A stretch of DNA of 64,000 bases, taken from assembly GCA_037893245.1 (NCBI GenBank), contig JBAIAA010000599.1, positions 62,001 through 126,000 of the forward strand. The letters are read 5' to 3'. The stretch is from Crossaster papposus. Its lineage: Eukaryota; Echinodermata; Asteroidea; Velatida; Solasteridae. This document shows positions 36,089-49,364 of the stretch, in pieces. Numbering within the stretch: the first letter of the stretch is position 1; the number at the start of each line of letters is the position of its first letter. Under the pieces are notes generated by a model, which saw only the letters and a list, made by a program, of their open reading frames with translations, ran no database searches and had not been told where the DNA came from. A program made the translations under genes and the position numbers.

Positions 36089-39000
36089 AGAATAGTAAGT
36101 GTTCACATCACAGTGTGACTGAGAGCTCTCATTGTGCTGAGCAAGATAGTAAGTGTTCACATCACAGTGTGTCTGACATCTCTCACTGTGCTGAGCAGAA
36201 TAGTGAGTGTTGCCATCACAGTGTGACTGACAGCAGTCACTGTGCTGAGCAAAATAGTGAGTGTTCCCATCACAGTGTGACTGAGAGCAGTTACTGTGCT
36301 GAACAAAATAGTGAGTGTTCCCTTCACAGTGTGACTAAGAGCAGTCACTGTGCTGAACAGAATAGTGAGTGTTCCCATCACAGTGTGACTGAGAGCAGTC
36401 ACTGTGCTGAGCAGAATAGTGAGTGTTTTCATCACAATGCGACTGTGAGAGCAGTCACTGTGCAGAGCAGATTAGTGAGTGTTCCCATCACAGTGTGACT
36501 GCGAGAGCATTCACTTTGCAGAGCAGAATAGTGAGTGTTCCCATCACAGTGTGACTGAGAGCAGTCACTGTGCTAAACAGAATATTTAGTGTTCCCATCA
36601 CAGTGTGACTGAGCGCAGTGACTGTGCTGAGCAAAATATTGAGTGTTCCCATCACAGTGTGACTGAGAGCAGTCACTGTGCTAAACAGAATAGTTAGTGT
36701 TCCCATCAAAGTGTGACTGAGAGCAGTCACTGTGCTGAACAGAATAGTTAGTGTTCCCATCAAAGTGTGACTGAGAGCTGTCAATGTGCTGAGCAGAATA
36801 GTAAGTGTTCACATCACAGTGTGACTGAGAGCAGTCACTGTGCTGAGCACAAGAGTGAGTGTTCCCATCGCGGTGTGACTGCGAGAGCATTCACTGTGCA
36901 GAGCAGAATAGTGAGTGTTCCCATCACAGTGTTACAGAGAGCAGTCACTGTGCTGCGCAGAATAGTGAGTATTCCCATCACAGTTTGACTGTGAGAGCAG
37001 TCACTGTGCTGAGCAGAATAGTGAGTGTTCCCGTTACAGTGTGGCTGAGAGCTCTCACTGTGCTGAGCAGAATAGTGAGTGTTCCCATCACAGTGTGACT
37101 GAGAGCTCTCACTGTGCTGAGCAGAATAGTGAGTGTTCCCATCACAGTGTGACTGAGAGCAGTCACTGTGCTGAGCAAAATAGTGAGTGTTCCCATCACA
37201 GTGTGACTGCGAGAGCATTCACTGTCCAGAGCAGGATAGTGAGTGTTCCCTTCACAGTGTGACTGAGAGCATTCACTGTCCAAAGCAGGATAGTGAGTGT
37301 TCCCTTCACAGTGTGACTGAGAGCAGTCACTGTGCTGAGCAGAATAGTGAGTGTTTTCATCACAATGCGACTGTGAGAGCAGTCACTGTGCAGAGCAGAA
37401 TAGTGAGTGTTCCCATCACAGTGTGACTGCGAGAGCATTCACTGTGCAGAGCAGAATAGTGAGTGTTCCCATCACAGTGTGACTGAGAGCAGTCACTGTG
37501 CTGCGCAGAATAGTGAGTGTTCCCATCACAGTTTGACTGTGAGAGCAGTCACTGTGCTGAGCAGAATAGTGAGTGTTCCCATCACAGTGTGACTGAGAGC
37601 ATTCACTGTGCTGAGCAGAATAGTGAGTGTTCCTGTTATAGTGTGGCTGAGAGCTCTTACTGTGCTGAGCAGAATAGTGAGTGTTCCCATCACAGTGTGA
37701 CTGAGAGCAGTCACTGTGCTGAGCAGAATATTGAGTGTTCCCATAACAGTGTGACTGAGAGCTGTCACTGTGCTGAGCAGAATAGTGAGTGTTCACATCA
37801 CAGTGTGACTGAGAGCAGTCACTGTGCTGAGCAGAATAGTGAGTGTTTCCATCACAGTGTGACTGTGAGAGCATTCAATGTGCTGAGCAGAATAGTGAGT
37901 GTTCCCGTTACAGTGTGACTGAGAGCTCTCACTGTGCTGAGCAGAATAGTGAGTGTTCCCATCACAGTGTGACTGAGTGCAGTGACTGTGCTGAGCAAAA
38001 TATTGAGTGTTCCCATCACAGTGTGACTGAGAGCAGTCACTGTGCTGAACAGAATAGTGAGTGTTCCCATCACAGTGTGACTGAGAGCTGTCAATGTGCT
38101 GAGCAGAATAGTAAGTGTTCACATCACAGTGTGACTGAGAGCTCTAATTGTGCTGAGCAAGATAGTAAGTGTTCACATCACAGTGTGTCTGACATCTCTC
38201 ACTGTGCTGAGCAGAATAGTGAGTGTTGCCATCACAGTGTGACTGACAGCAGTCACTGTGCTGAGCAAAATAGTGAGTGTTCCCATCACAGTGTGACTGA
38301 GAGCTGTCAATGTGCTGAGCAGAATAGTAAGTGTTCACATCACAGTGTGACTGAGAGCTCTCATTGTGCTGAGCAAGATAGTAAGTGTTCACATCACAGT
38401 GTGTCTGACATCTCTCACTGTGCTGAGCAGAATAGTGAGTGTTCCCATCACAGTGTGACTGCGAGAGCATTCACTGTCCAGAGCAGGATAGTGAGTGTTC
38501 CCTTCACAGTGTGACTGAGAGCATTCACTGTCCAGAGCAGGATAGTGAGTGTTCCCTTCACAGTGTGACTGAGAGCAGTCACTGTGCTTAACAGAATAGT
38601 GAGTGTTTTCATCACAATGCGACTGTGAGAGCAGTCACTGTGCAGAGCAGAATAGTGAGTGTTCCCATCACAGTGTGACTGCGAGAGCATTCACTGTGCA
38701 GAGCAGAATAGTGAGTGTTCCCATCACAGTGTGACTGAGAGCAGTCACTGTGCTGCGCAGAATAGTGAGTGTTCCCATCACAGTTTGACTGTGAGAGCAG
38801 TCACTGTGCTGAGCAGAATAGTGAGTGTTCCCATCACAGTGTGACTGAGAGCATTCACTGTGCTGAGCAGAATAGTGAGTGTTCCTGTTATAGTGTGGCT
38901 GAGAGCTCTTACTGTGCTGAGCAGAATAGTGAGTGTTCCCATCACAGTGTGACTGAGAGCAGTCACTGTGCTGAGCAGAATATTGAGTGTTCCCATAACA

Positions 39001-40552
39001 GTGTGACTGAGAGCTGTCACTGTGCTGAGCAGAATAGTGAGTGTTCACATCACAGTGTGACTGAGAGCAGTCACTGTGCTGAGCAGAATAGTGAGTGTTT
39101 CCATCACAGTGTGACTGTGAGAGCATTCAATGTGCTGAGCAGAATAGTGAGTGTTCCCATCACAGTGTGACTGAGAGCATTCACTGTGCTGAGCAGAATA
39201 GTGAGTGTTCCCGTTATAGTGTGGCTGAGAGGTCTCACTGTGCTGAGCACAATAGTGAGTGTTCCCATCAGAGTGTGACTGAGAGCAGTCACTGTGCTGA
39301 GCAGAATATTGAGTGTTCCCATAACAGTGTGACTGAGAGCTGTCACTGTGCTCAGCAGAATATTGAGTGTTCCCATAACAGTGTGACTGAGAGCTGTCAC
39401 TGTGCTGAGCAGAATAGTGAGTGTTTCCATCACAGTGTGACTGTGAGAGCATTCAATGTGCTGAGCAGAATAGTGAGTGTTCCCGTTACAGTGTGACTGA
39501 GAGCTCTCACTGTGCTGAGCAGAATAGTGAGTGTTCCCATCACAGTGTGACTGAGCGCAGTGACTGTGCTGAGCAAAATATTGAGTGTTCCCATCACAGT
39601 GTGACTGAGAGCAGTCACTGTGCTGAACAGAATAGTGAGTGTTCCCATCACAGTGTGACTGAGAGCTGTCAATGTGCTGAGCAGAATAGTAAGTGTTCAC
39701 ATCACAGTGTGACTGAGAGCTCTCATTGTGCTGAGCAAGATAGTAAGTGTTCACATCACAGTGTGTCTGACATCTCTCACTGTGCTGAGCAGAATAGTGA
39801 GTGTTGCCATCACAGTGTGACTGACAGCAGTCACTGTGCTGAGCAAAATAGTGAGTGTTCCCATCACAGTGTGACTGAGAGCAGTTACTGTGCTGAACAA
39901 AATAGTGAGTGTTCCCTTCACAGTGTGACTAAGAGCAGTCACTGTGCTGAACAGAATAGTGAGTGTTCCCATCACAGTGTGACTGAGAGCAGTCACTGTG
40001 CTGAGCAGAATAGTGAGTGTTTTCATCACAATGCGACTGTGAGAGCAGTCACTGTGCAGAGCAGATTAGTGAGTGTTCCCATCACAGTGTGACTGCGAGA
40101 GCATTCACTTTGCAGAGCAGAATAGTGAGTGTTCCCATCACAGTGTGACTGAGAGCAGTCACTGTGCTAAACAGAATAGTTAGTGTTCCCATCACAGTGT
40201 GACTGAGCGCAGTGACTGTGCTGAGCAAAATATTGAGTGTTCCCATCACAGTGTGACTGAGAGCAGTCACTGTGCTAAACAGAATAGTTAGTGTTCCCAT
40301 CAAAGTGTGACTGAGAGCAGTCACTGTGCTGAACAGAATAGTTAGTGTTCCCATCAAAGTGTGACTGAGAGCTGTCAATGTGCTGAGCAGAATAGTAAGT
40401 GTTCACATCACAGTGTGACTGAGAGCAGTCACTGTGCTGAGCACAAGAGTGAGTGTTCCCATCGCGGTGTGACTGCGAGAGCATTCACTGTGCAGAGCAG
40501 AATAGTGAGTGTTCCCATCACAGTGTTACAGAGAGCAGTCACTGTGCTGCGC
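36089..40552. repeat. 4,464-bp tandem duplication, copy 2
   Basis: Second copy of 31,623-36,088. I found no internal difference in the stretches I compared, including rare variants at 36,576, 37,276, 38,145 and 39,230. The match continues to about 40,560, where copy 1 has switched into the junction form and this copy reads AATAGTGAGTATTCCC. Identity over 4.46 kb makes this the youngest-looking event in the window, unless it is an assembly artefact. Confidence 0.9.
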
Positions 40553-40583
40553 AGAATAGTGAGTATTCCCATCACAGTTTGAC

Positions 40584-40604
40584 TGTGAGAGCAGCAGCAG
40601 AATA
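40584..40604 (+). other. Private 10-bp deletion in one monomer
   Basis: The text GAGAGCAGCAGCAGAATAG replaces the usual GAGAGCAG, TCACTGTGCTGA, GCAGAATAG, a loss of 10 bp flanked by short GCAG direct repeats. It leaves a 46-bp monomer, the shortest I noticed. It lies just past the second 4,464-bp copy and has no counterpart in the related copies near 32,541 and 37,005. Confidence 0.85.
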
Positions 40605-40806
40605 GTGAGTGTTCCCGTTACAGTGTGGCTGAGAGCTCTCACTGTGCTGAGCAGAATAGTGAGTGTTCCCATCACAGTGTGACTGAGAGCTCTCACTGTG
40701 CTGAGCAGAATAGTGAGTGTTCCCATCACAGTGTGACTGAGAGCAGTCACTGTGCTGAGCAAAATAGTGAGTGTTCCCATCACAGTGTGACTGCGAGAGC
40801 ATTCAC

Positions 40807-43534
40807 TGTCCAGAGCAGGATAGTGAGTGTTCCCTTCACAGTGTGACTGAGAGCATTCACTGTCCAAAGCAGGATAGTGAGTGTTCCCTTCACAGTGTGA
40901 CTGAGAGCAGTCACTGTGCTGAGCAGAATAGTGAGTGTTTTCATCACAATGCGACTGTGAGAGCAGTCACTGTGCAGAGCAGAATAGTGAGTGTTCCCAT
41001 CACAGTGTGACTGCGAGAGCATTCACTGTGCAGAGCAGAATAGTGAGTGTTCCCATCACAGTGTGACTGAGAGCAGTCACTGTGCTGCGCAGAATAGTGA
41101 GTGTTCCCATCACAGTTTGACTGTGAGAGCAGTCACTGTGCTGAGCAGAATAGTGAGTGTTCCCATCACAGTGTGACTGAGAGCATTCACTGTGCTGAGC
41201 AGAATAGTGAGTGTTCCTGTTATAGTGTGGCTGAGAGCTCTTACTGTGCTGAGCAGAATAGTGAGTGTTCCCATCACAGTGTGACTGAGAGCAGTCACTG
41301 TGCTGAGCAGAATATTGAGTGTTCCCATAACAGTGTGACTGAGAGCTGTCACTGTGCTGAGCAGAATAGTGAGTGTTCACATCACAGTGTGACTGAGAGC
41401 AGTCACTGTGCTGAGCAGAATAGTGAGTGTTTCCATCACAGTGTGACTGTGAGAGCATTCAATGTGCTGAGCAGAATAGTGAGTGTTCCCGTTACAGTGT
41501 GACTGAGAGCTCTCACTGTGCTGAGCAGAATAGTGAGTGTTCCCATCACAGTGTGACTGAGTGCAGTGACTGTGCTGAGCAAAATATTGAGTGTTCCCAT
41601 CACAGTGTGACTGAGAGCAGTCACTGTGCTGAACAGAATAGTGAGTGTTCCCATCACAGTGTGACTGAGAGCTGTCAATGTGCTGAGCAGAATAGTAAGT
41701 GTTCACATCACAGTGTGACTGAGAGCTCTCATTGTGCTGAGCAAGATAGTAAGTGTTCACATCACAGTGTGTCTGACATCTCTCACTGTGCTGAGCAGAA
41801 TAGTGAGTGTTGCCATCACAGTGTGACTGACAGCAGTCACTGTGCTGAGCAAAATAGTGAGTGTTCCCATCACAGTGTGACTGAGAGCAGTTACTGTGCT
41901 GAACAAAATAGTGAGTGTTCCCTTCACAGTGTGACTAAGAGCAGTCACTGTGCTGAACAGAATAGTGAGTGTTCCCATCACAGTGTGACTGAGAGCAGTC
42001 ACTGTGCTGAGCAGAATAGTGAGTGTTTTCATCACAATGCGACTGTGAGAGCAGTCACTGTGCAGAGCAGATTAGTGAGTGTTCCCATCACAGTGTGACT
42101 GCGAGAGCATTCACTTTGCAGAGCAGAATAGTGAGTGTTCCCATCACAGTGTGACTGAGAGCAGTCACTGTGCTAAACAGAATAGTTAGTGTTCCCATCA
42201 AAGTGTGACTGAGAGCTGTCAATGTGCTGAGCAGAATAGTAAGTGTTCACATCACAGTGTGACTGAGAGCAGTCACTGTGCTGAGCACAAGAGTGAGTGT
42301 TCCAATCACAGTGTTACAGAGAGCAGTCACTGTGCTGCGCAGAATAGTGAGTGTTCCCATCACAGTTTGACTGTGAGAGCAGTCACTGTGCTGAGCAGAA
42401 TAGTGAGTGTTCACATCACAGTGTGACTAAGAGCAGTCACTGTGCTGAGCAGAATAGTGAGTGTTTCCATCACAGTGTGACTGTGAGAGCATTCACTGTG
42501 CTGAGCAGAATAGTGAGTGTTCCCGTTACAGTGTGACTGAGAGCTCTCACTGTGCTGAGCAGAATAGTGAGTGTTCCCATCACAGTGTGACTGAGAGCTG
42601 TCAATGTGCTGAGCAGAATAGTAAGTGTTCACATCACAGTGTGACTGAGAGCTCTCATTGTGCTGAGCAAAATAGTAAGTGTTCACATCACAGTGTGGCT
42701 GACATCTCTCACTGTGCTGAGCAGAATAGTGTGTGTTCCCGTTACAGTGTGACTGAGAGCTGTCAATGTGCTGAGCAGAATAGTAAGTGTTCACATCACA
42801 GTGTGACTGAGAGCAGTCACTGTGCTGAGCACAAGAGTGAGTGTTCCCATCGCGGTGTGACTGCGAGAGCATTCACTGTGCAGAGCAGAATAGTGAGTGT
42901 TCCCATCACAGTGTTACAGAGAGCAGTCACTGTGCTGCGCAGAATAGTGAGTATTCCCATCACAGTTTGACTGTGAGAGCAGTCACTGTGCTGAGCAGAA
43001 TAGTGAGTGTTCCCGTTACAGTGTGGCTGAGAGCTCTCACTGTGCTGAGCAGAATAGTGAGTGTTCCCATCACAGTGTGACTGAGAGCTCTCACTGTGCT
43101 GAGCAGAAAAGTGAGTGTTCCCATCACAGTGTGACTGAGAGCAGTCACTGTGCTGAGCAAAATAGTGAGTGTTCCTATCACAGTGTGACTGCGAGAGCAT
43201 TCACTGTCCAGAGCAGGATAGTGAGTGTTCCCATCACCGTGTGACTGAGAGCAGTCACTGTGCTGAGCAAAATATTGAGTGTTCCCATCACAGTGTGACT
43301 GAGAGCAGTCACTGTGCTGAACAGAATAGTGAGTGTTCCCATCACAGTGTGACTGAGAGCAGTCACTGTGCTGAGCAGAATAGTGAGTGTTTTCATCACA
43401 ATGCGACTGTGAGAGCAGTCACTGTGCAGAGCAGAATAGTGAGTGTTCCCATCACAGTGTGACTGCGAGAGCATTCACTGTGCAGAGCAGAATAGTGAGT
43501 GTTCCCATCACAGTGTGACTGTGAGAGCAGTCAT
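40807..43534. repeat. 2,728-bp tandem duplication, copy 1
   Basis: This segment is directly followed by a second copy. The length fits 50 monomers with fourteen 56-bp forms. The left breakpoint falls within a short shared stretch near 40,803-40,810, and the right junction reads GTGAGAGCAGTCATTGTCCA near 43,521-43,540, a hybrid of two classes. One clear difference is CTGAGCAG at 43,046-43,053 against CTGATCAG in copy 2. Confidence 0.88.
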
Positions 43535-46262
43535 TGTCCAGAGCAGGATAGTGAGTGTTCCCTTCACAGTGTGACTGAGAGCATTCACTGTCCAAAGCAG
43601 GATAGTGAGTGTTCCCTTCACAGTGTGACTGAGAGCAGTCACTGTGCTGAGCAGAATAGTGAGTGTTTTCATCACAATGCGACTGTGAGAGCAGTCACTG
43701 TGCAGAGCAGAATAGTGAGTGTTCCCATCACAGTGTGACTGCGAGAGCATTCACTGTGCAGAGCAGAATAGTGAGTGTTCCCATCACAGTGTGACTGAGA
43801 GCAGTCACTGTGCTGCGCAGAATAGTGAGTGTTCCCATCACAGTTTGACTGTGAGAGCAGTCACTGTGCTGAGCAGAATAGTGAGTGTTCCCATCACAGT
43901 GTGACTGAGAGCATTCACTGTGCTGAGCAGAATAGTGAGTGTTCCTGTTATAGTGTGGCTGAGAGCTCTTACTGTGCTGAGCAGAATAGTGAGTGTTCCC
44001 ATCACAGTGTGACTGAGAGCAGTCACTGTGCTGAGCAGAATATTGAGTGTTCCCATAACAGTGTGACTGAGAGCTGTCACTGTGCTGAGCAGAATAGTGA
44101 GTGTTCACATCACAGTGTGACTGAGAGCAGTCACTGTGCTGAGCAGAATAGTGAGTGTTTCCATCACAGTGTGACTGTGAGAGCATTCAATGTGCTGAGC
44201 AGAATAGTGAGTGTTCCCGTTACAGTGTGACTGAGAGCTCTCACTGTGCTGAGCAGAATAGTGAGTGTTCCCATCACAGTGTGACTGAGTGCAGTGACTG
44301 TGCTGAGCAAAATATTGAGTGTTCCCATCACAGTGTGACTGAGAGCAGTCACTGTGCTGAACAGAATAGTGAGTGTTCCCATCACAGTGTGACTGAGAGC
44401 TGTCAATGTGCTGAGCAGAATAGTAAGTGTTCACATCACAGTGTGACTGAGAGCTCTCATTGTGCTGAGCAAGATAGTAAGTGTTCACATCACAGTGTGT
44501 CTGACATCTCTCACTGTGCTGAGCAGAATAGTGAGTGTTGCCATCACAGTGTGACTGACAGCAGTCACTGTGCTGAGCAAAATAGTGAGTGTTCCCATCA
44601 CAGTGTGACTGAGAGCAGTTACTGTGCTGAACAAAATAGTGAGTGTTCCCTTCACAGTGTGACTAAGAGCAGTCACTGTGCTGAACAGAATAGTGAGTGT
44701 TCCCATCACAGTGTGACTGAGAGCAGTCACTGTGCTGAGCAGAATAGTGAGTGTTTTCATCACAATGCGACTGTGAGAGCAGTCACTGTGCAGAGCAGAT
44801 TAGTGAGTGTTCCCATCACAGTGTGACTGCGAGAGCATTCACTTTGCAGAGCAGAATAGTGAGTGTTCCCATCACAGTGTGACTGAGAGCAGTCACTGTG
44901 CTAAACAGAATAGTTAGTGTTCCCATCAAAGTGTGACTGAGAGCTGTCAATGTGCTGAGCAGAATAGTAAGTGTTCACATCACAGTGTGACTGAGAGCAG
45001 TCACTGTGCTGAGCACAAGAGTGAGTGTTCCAATCACAGTGTTACAGAGAGCAGTCACTGTGCTGCGCAGAATAGTGAGTGTTCCCATCACAGTTTGACT
45101 GTGAGAGCAGTCACTGTGCTGAGCAGAATAGTGAGTGTTCACATCACAGTGTGACTAAGAGCAGTCACTGTGCTGAGCAGAATAGTGAGTGTTTCCATCA
45201 CAGTGTGACTGTGAGAGCATTCACTGTGCTGAGCAGAATAGTGAGTGTTCCCGTTACAGTGTGACTGAGAGCTCTCACTGTGCTGAGCAGAATAGTGAGT
45301 GTTCCCATCACAGTGTGACTGAGAGCTGTCAATGTGCTGAGCAGAATAGTAAGTGTTCACATCACAGTGTGACTGAGAGCTCTCATTGTGCTGAGCAAAA
45401 TAGTAAGTGTTCACATCACAGTGTGGCTGACATCTCTCACTGTGCTGAGCAGAATAGTGTGTGTTCCCGTTACAGTGTGACTGAGAGCTGTCAATGTGCT
45501 GAGCAGAATAGTAAGTGTTCACATCACAGTGTGACTGAGAGCAGTCACTGTGCTGAGCACAAGAGTGAGTGTTCCCATCGCGGTGTGACTGCGAGAGCAT
45601 TCACTGTGCAGAGCAGAATAGTGAGTGTTCCCATCACAGTGTTACAGAGAGCAGTCACTGTGCTGCGCAGAATAGTGAGTATTCCCATCACAGTTTGACT
45701 GTGAGAGCAGTCACTGTGCTGAGCAGAATAGTGAGTGTTCCCGTTACAGTGTGGCTGAGAGCTCTCACTGTGCTGATCAGAATAGTGAGTGTTCCCATCA
45801 CAGTGTGACTGAGAGCTCTCACTGTGCTGAGCAGAAAAGTGAGTGTTCCCATCACAGTGTGACTGAGAGCAGTCACTGTGCTGAGCAAAATAGTGAGTGT
45901 TCCTATCACAGTGTGACTGCGAGAGCATTCACTGTCCAGAGCAGGATAGTGAGTGTTCCCATCACCGTGTGACTGAGAGCAGTCACTGTGCTGAGCAAAA
46001 TATTGAGTGTTCCCATCACAGTGTGACTGAGAGCAGTCACTGTGCTGAACAGAATAGTGAGTGTTCCCATCACAGTGTGACTGAGAGCAGTCACTGTGCT
46101 GAGCAGAATAGTGAGTGTTTTCATCACAATGCGACTGTGAGAGCAGTCACTGTGCAGAGCAGAATAGTGAGTGTTCCCATCACAGTGTGACTGCGAGAGC
46201 ATTCACTGTGCAGAGCAGAATAGTGAGTGTTCCCATCACAGTGTGACTGTGAGAGCAGTCAT
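43535..46262. repeat. 2,728-bp tandem duplication, copy 2
   Basis: Second copy of 40,807-43,534, with a G-to-T change at about 45,777 as the only difference I could identify. The copy runs to about 46,265, where CATTGTCCAG in copy 1 becomes CATTGTGCTG. The same segment is also the left part of a larger duplicated region that recurs at 49,365. Confidence 0.88.
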
Positions 46263-48743
46263 TGTGCTGAGCAGAATAGTGAGTGTTTTCATCACAATGC
46301 GACTGTGATAGCAGTCACTGTGCAGAGCAGAATAGTGAGTGTTCCCATCACAGTGTGACTGCGAGAGCATTCACTGTGCAGAGCAGAATAGTAAGTGTTC
46401 CCATCACAGTGTGACTGAGAGCAGTCATTGTGCTGCGCAGAATAGTGAGTGTTCCCATCACAGTTTGACTGTGAGAGCAGTCACTGTGCTGAGCAGAATA
46501 GTGAGTGTTCCCATCACAGTGTGACTGAGAGCATTCACTGTGCTGAGCAGAATAGTGAGTGTTCCCGTTATAGTGTGGCTGAGAGGTCTCACTGTGCTGA
46601 GCACAATAGTGAGTGTTCCCATCAGAGTGTGACTGAGAGCAGTCACTGTGCTGAGCAGAATATTGAGTGTTCCCATAACAGTGTGACTGAGAGCTGTCAC
46701 TGTGCTCAGCAGAATAGTGAGTGTTCACATCACAGTGTGACTGAGAGCAGTTACTGTGCTGAGCAGAATAGTGAGTGTTTCCATCACAGTGTGACTGTCA
46801 AAGCATTCACTGTGCTGAGCAGAATAGTGAGTGTTCCCGTTAAAGTGTGACTGAGAGCTCTCACTGTGCTGAGCAGAATAGTGAGTGTTCCCATCACAGT
46901 GTGACTGAGCGCAGTGACTGTGCTGAGCAGAATATTGAGTGTTCCCATAACAGTGTGACTGAGAGCTGTCACTGTGCTGAGCAGAATAGTGAGTGTTCAC
47001 ATCACAGTGTGACTGAGAGCAGTCACTGTGCTGAGCAGAATAGTGAGTGTTTCCATCACAGTGTGACTGTGAGAGCATTCACTGTGCTGAGCAGAATAGT
47101 GTGTGTTCCCGTTACAGTGTGACTGAGAGCTCTCACTGTGCTGAGCAGAATAGTGAGTGTTCCCATCACAGTGTGACTGAGCGCAGTGACTGTGCTGAGC
47201 AAAATATTGAGTGTTCCCATCACAGTGTGACTGAGAGCAGTCACTGTGCTGAACAGAATAGTGAGTGTTCCCATCACAGTGTGACTGAGAGCTGTCAATG
47301 TGCTGAGCAGAATAGTAAGTGTTCACATCACAGTGTGACTGAGAGCTCTCATTGTGCTGAGCAAGATAGTAAGTGTTCACATCACAGTGTGTCTGACATC
47401 TCTCACTGTGCTGAGCAGAATAGTGAGTGTTGCCATCACAGTGTGACTGACAGCAGTCACTGTGCTGAGCAAAATAGTGAGTGTTCCCATCACAGTGTGA
47501 CTGAGAGCAGTTACTGTGCTGAACAAAATAGTGAGTGTTCCCTTCACAGTGTGACTAAGAGCAGTCACTGTGCTGAACAGAATAGTGAGTGTTCCCATCA
47601 CAGTGTGACTGAGAGCAGTCACTGTGCTGAGCAGAATTGTGAGTGTTCCCATCACAGTTTGACTGTGAGAGCAGTCACTGTGCTGAGCAGAATAGTGAGT
47701 GTTCCCATCACAGTGTGACTGAGAGCATTCACTGTGCTGAGCAGAATAGTGAGTGTTCCTGTTATAGTGTGGCTGAGAGCTCTTACTGTGCTGAGCAGAA
47801 TAGTGAGTGTTCCCATCACAGTGTGACTGAGAGCAGTCACTGTGCTGAGCAGAATATTGAGTGTTCCCATAACAGTGTGACTGAGAGCTGTCACTGTGCT
47901 GAGCAGAATAGTGAGTGTTCACATCACAGTGTGACTGAGAGCAGTCACTGTGCTGAGCAGAATAGTGAGTGTTTCCATCACAGTGTGACTGTGAGAGCAT
48001 TCAATGTGCTGAGCAGAATAGTGAGTGTTCCCGTTACAGTGTGACTGAGAGCTCTCACTGTGCTGAGCAGAATAGTGAGTGTTCCCATCACAGTGTGACT
48101 GAGTGCAGTGACTGTGCTGAGCAAAATATTGAGTGTTCCCATCACAGTGTGACTGAGAGCAGTCACTGTGCTGAACAGAATAGTGAGTGTTCCCATCACA
48201 GTGTGACTGAGAGCTGTCAATGTGCTGAGCAGAATAGTAAGTCTTCACATCACAGTGTGACTGAGAGCTCTCATTGTGCTGAGCAAGATAGTAAGTGTTC
48301 ACATCACAGTGTGTCTGACATCTCTCACTGTGCTGAGCAGAATAGTGAGTGTTGCCATCACAGTGTGACTGACAGCAGTCACTGTGCTGAGCAAAATAGT
48401 GAGTGTTCCCATCACAGTGTGACTGAGAGCAGTTACTGTGCTGAACAAAATAGTGAGTGTTCCCTTCACAGTGTGACTAAGAGCAGTCACTGTGCTGAAC
48501 AGAATAGTGAGTGTTCCCATCACAGTGTGACTGAGAGCAGTCACTGTGCTGAGCAGAATAGTGAGTGTTTTCATCACAATGCGACTGTGAGAGCAGTCAC
48601 TGTGCAGAGCAGATTAGTGAGTGTTCCCATCACAGTGTGACTGCGAGAGCATTCACTTTGCAGAGCAGAATAGTGAGTGTTCCCATCACAGTGTGACTGA
48701 GAGCAGTCACTGTGCTAAACAGAATAGTTAGTGTTCCCATCAC
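43535..48743. repeat. 5.2-kb segment that recurs 5.7-5.8 kb downstream, copy 1
   Basis: Matches 49,365-54,463. The shift is 5,830 bp at the left, falls to 5,776 after one 54-bp monomer is missing downstream, and to 5,720 after one 56-bp monomer is missing. The part at 47,640-48,742 also matches 49,656-50,758 at a shift of 2,016 bp, fitting 37 monomers with nine 56-bp forms. The segment therefore contains internal copies of its own parts. Confidence 0.84.
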
Positions 48744-49364
48744 AGTGTGACTGAGCGCAGTGACTGTGCTGAGCAAAATATTGAGTGTTCCCATCACAGT
48801 GTGACTGAGAGCAGTCACTGTGCTAAACAGAATAGTTAGTGTTCCCATCAAAGTGTGACTGAGAGCAGTCACTGTGCTGAACAGAATAGTTAGTGTTCCC
48901 ATCAAAGTGTGACTGAGAGCTGTCAATGTGCTGAGCAGAATAGTAAGTGTTCACATCACAGTGTGACTGAGAGCAGTCACTGTGCTGAGCACAAGAGTGA
49001 GTGTTCCCATCGCGGTGTGACTGCGAGAGCATTCACTGTGCAGAGCAGAATAGTGAGTGTTCCCATCACAGTGTTACAGAGAGCAGTCACTGTGCTGCGC
49101 AGAATAGTGAGTATTCCCATCACAGTTTGACTGTGAGAGCAGTCACTGTGCTGAGCAGAATAGTGAGTGTTCCCGTTACAGTGTGGCTGAGAGCTCTCAC
49201 TGTGCTGAGCAGAATAGTGAGTGTTCCCATCACAGTGTGACTGAGAGCTCTCACTGTGCTGAGCAGAATAGTGAGTGTTCCCATCACAGTGTGACTGAGA
49301 GCAGTCACTGTGCTGAGCAAAATAGTGAGTGTTCCCATCACAGTGTGACTGCGAGAGCATTCAC
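48744..49364. repeat. Array stretch between the two 5.2-kb copies
   Basis: Only array monomers are present. The stretch matches the 35,735-36,100 and 36,595-37,215 types (GAGCGCAGTGAC, CTAAACAG, GTCAATGTG, CATCGCGG order) and leads into the GTCCAGAGCAGG monomer that opens the downstream 5.2-kb copy. Confidence 0.75.
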
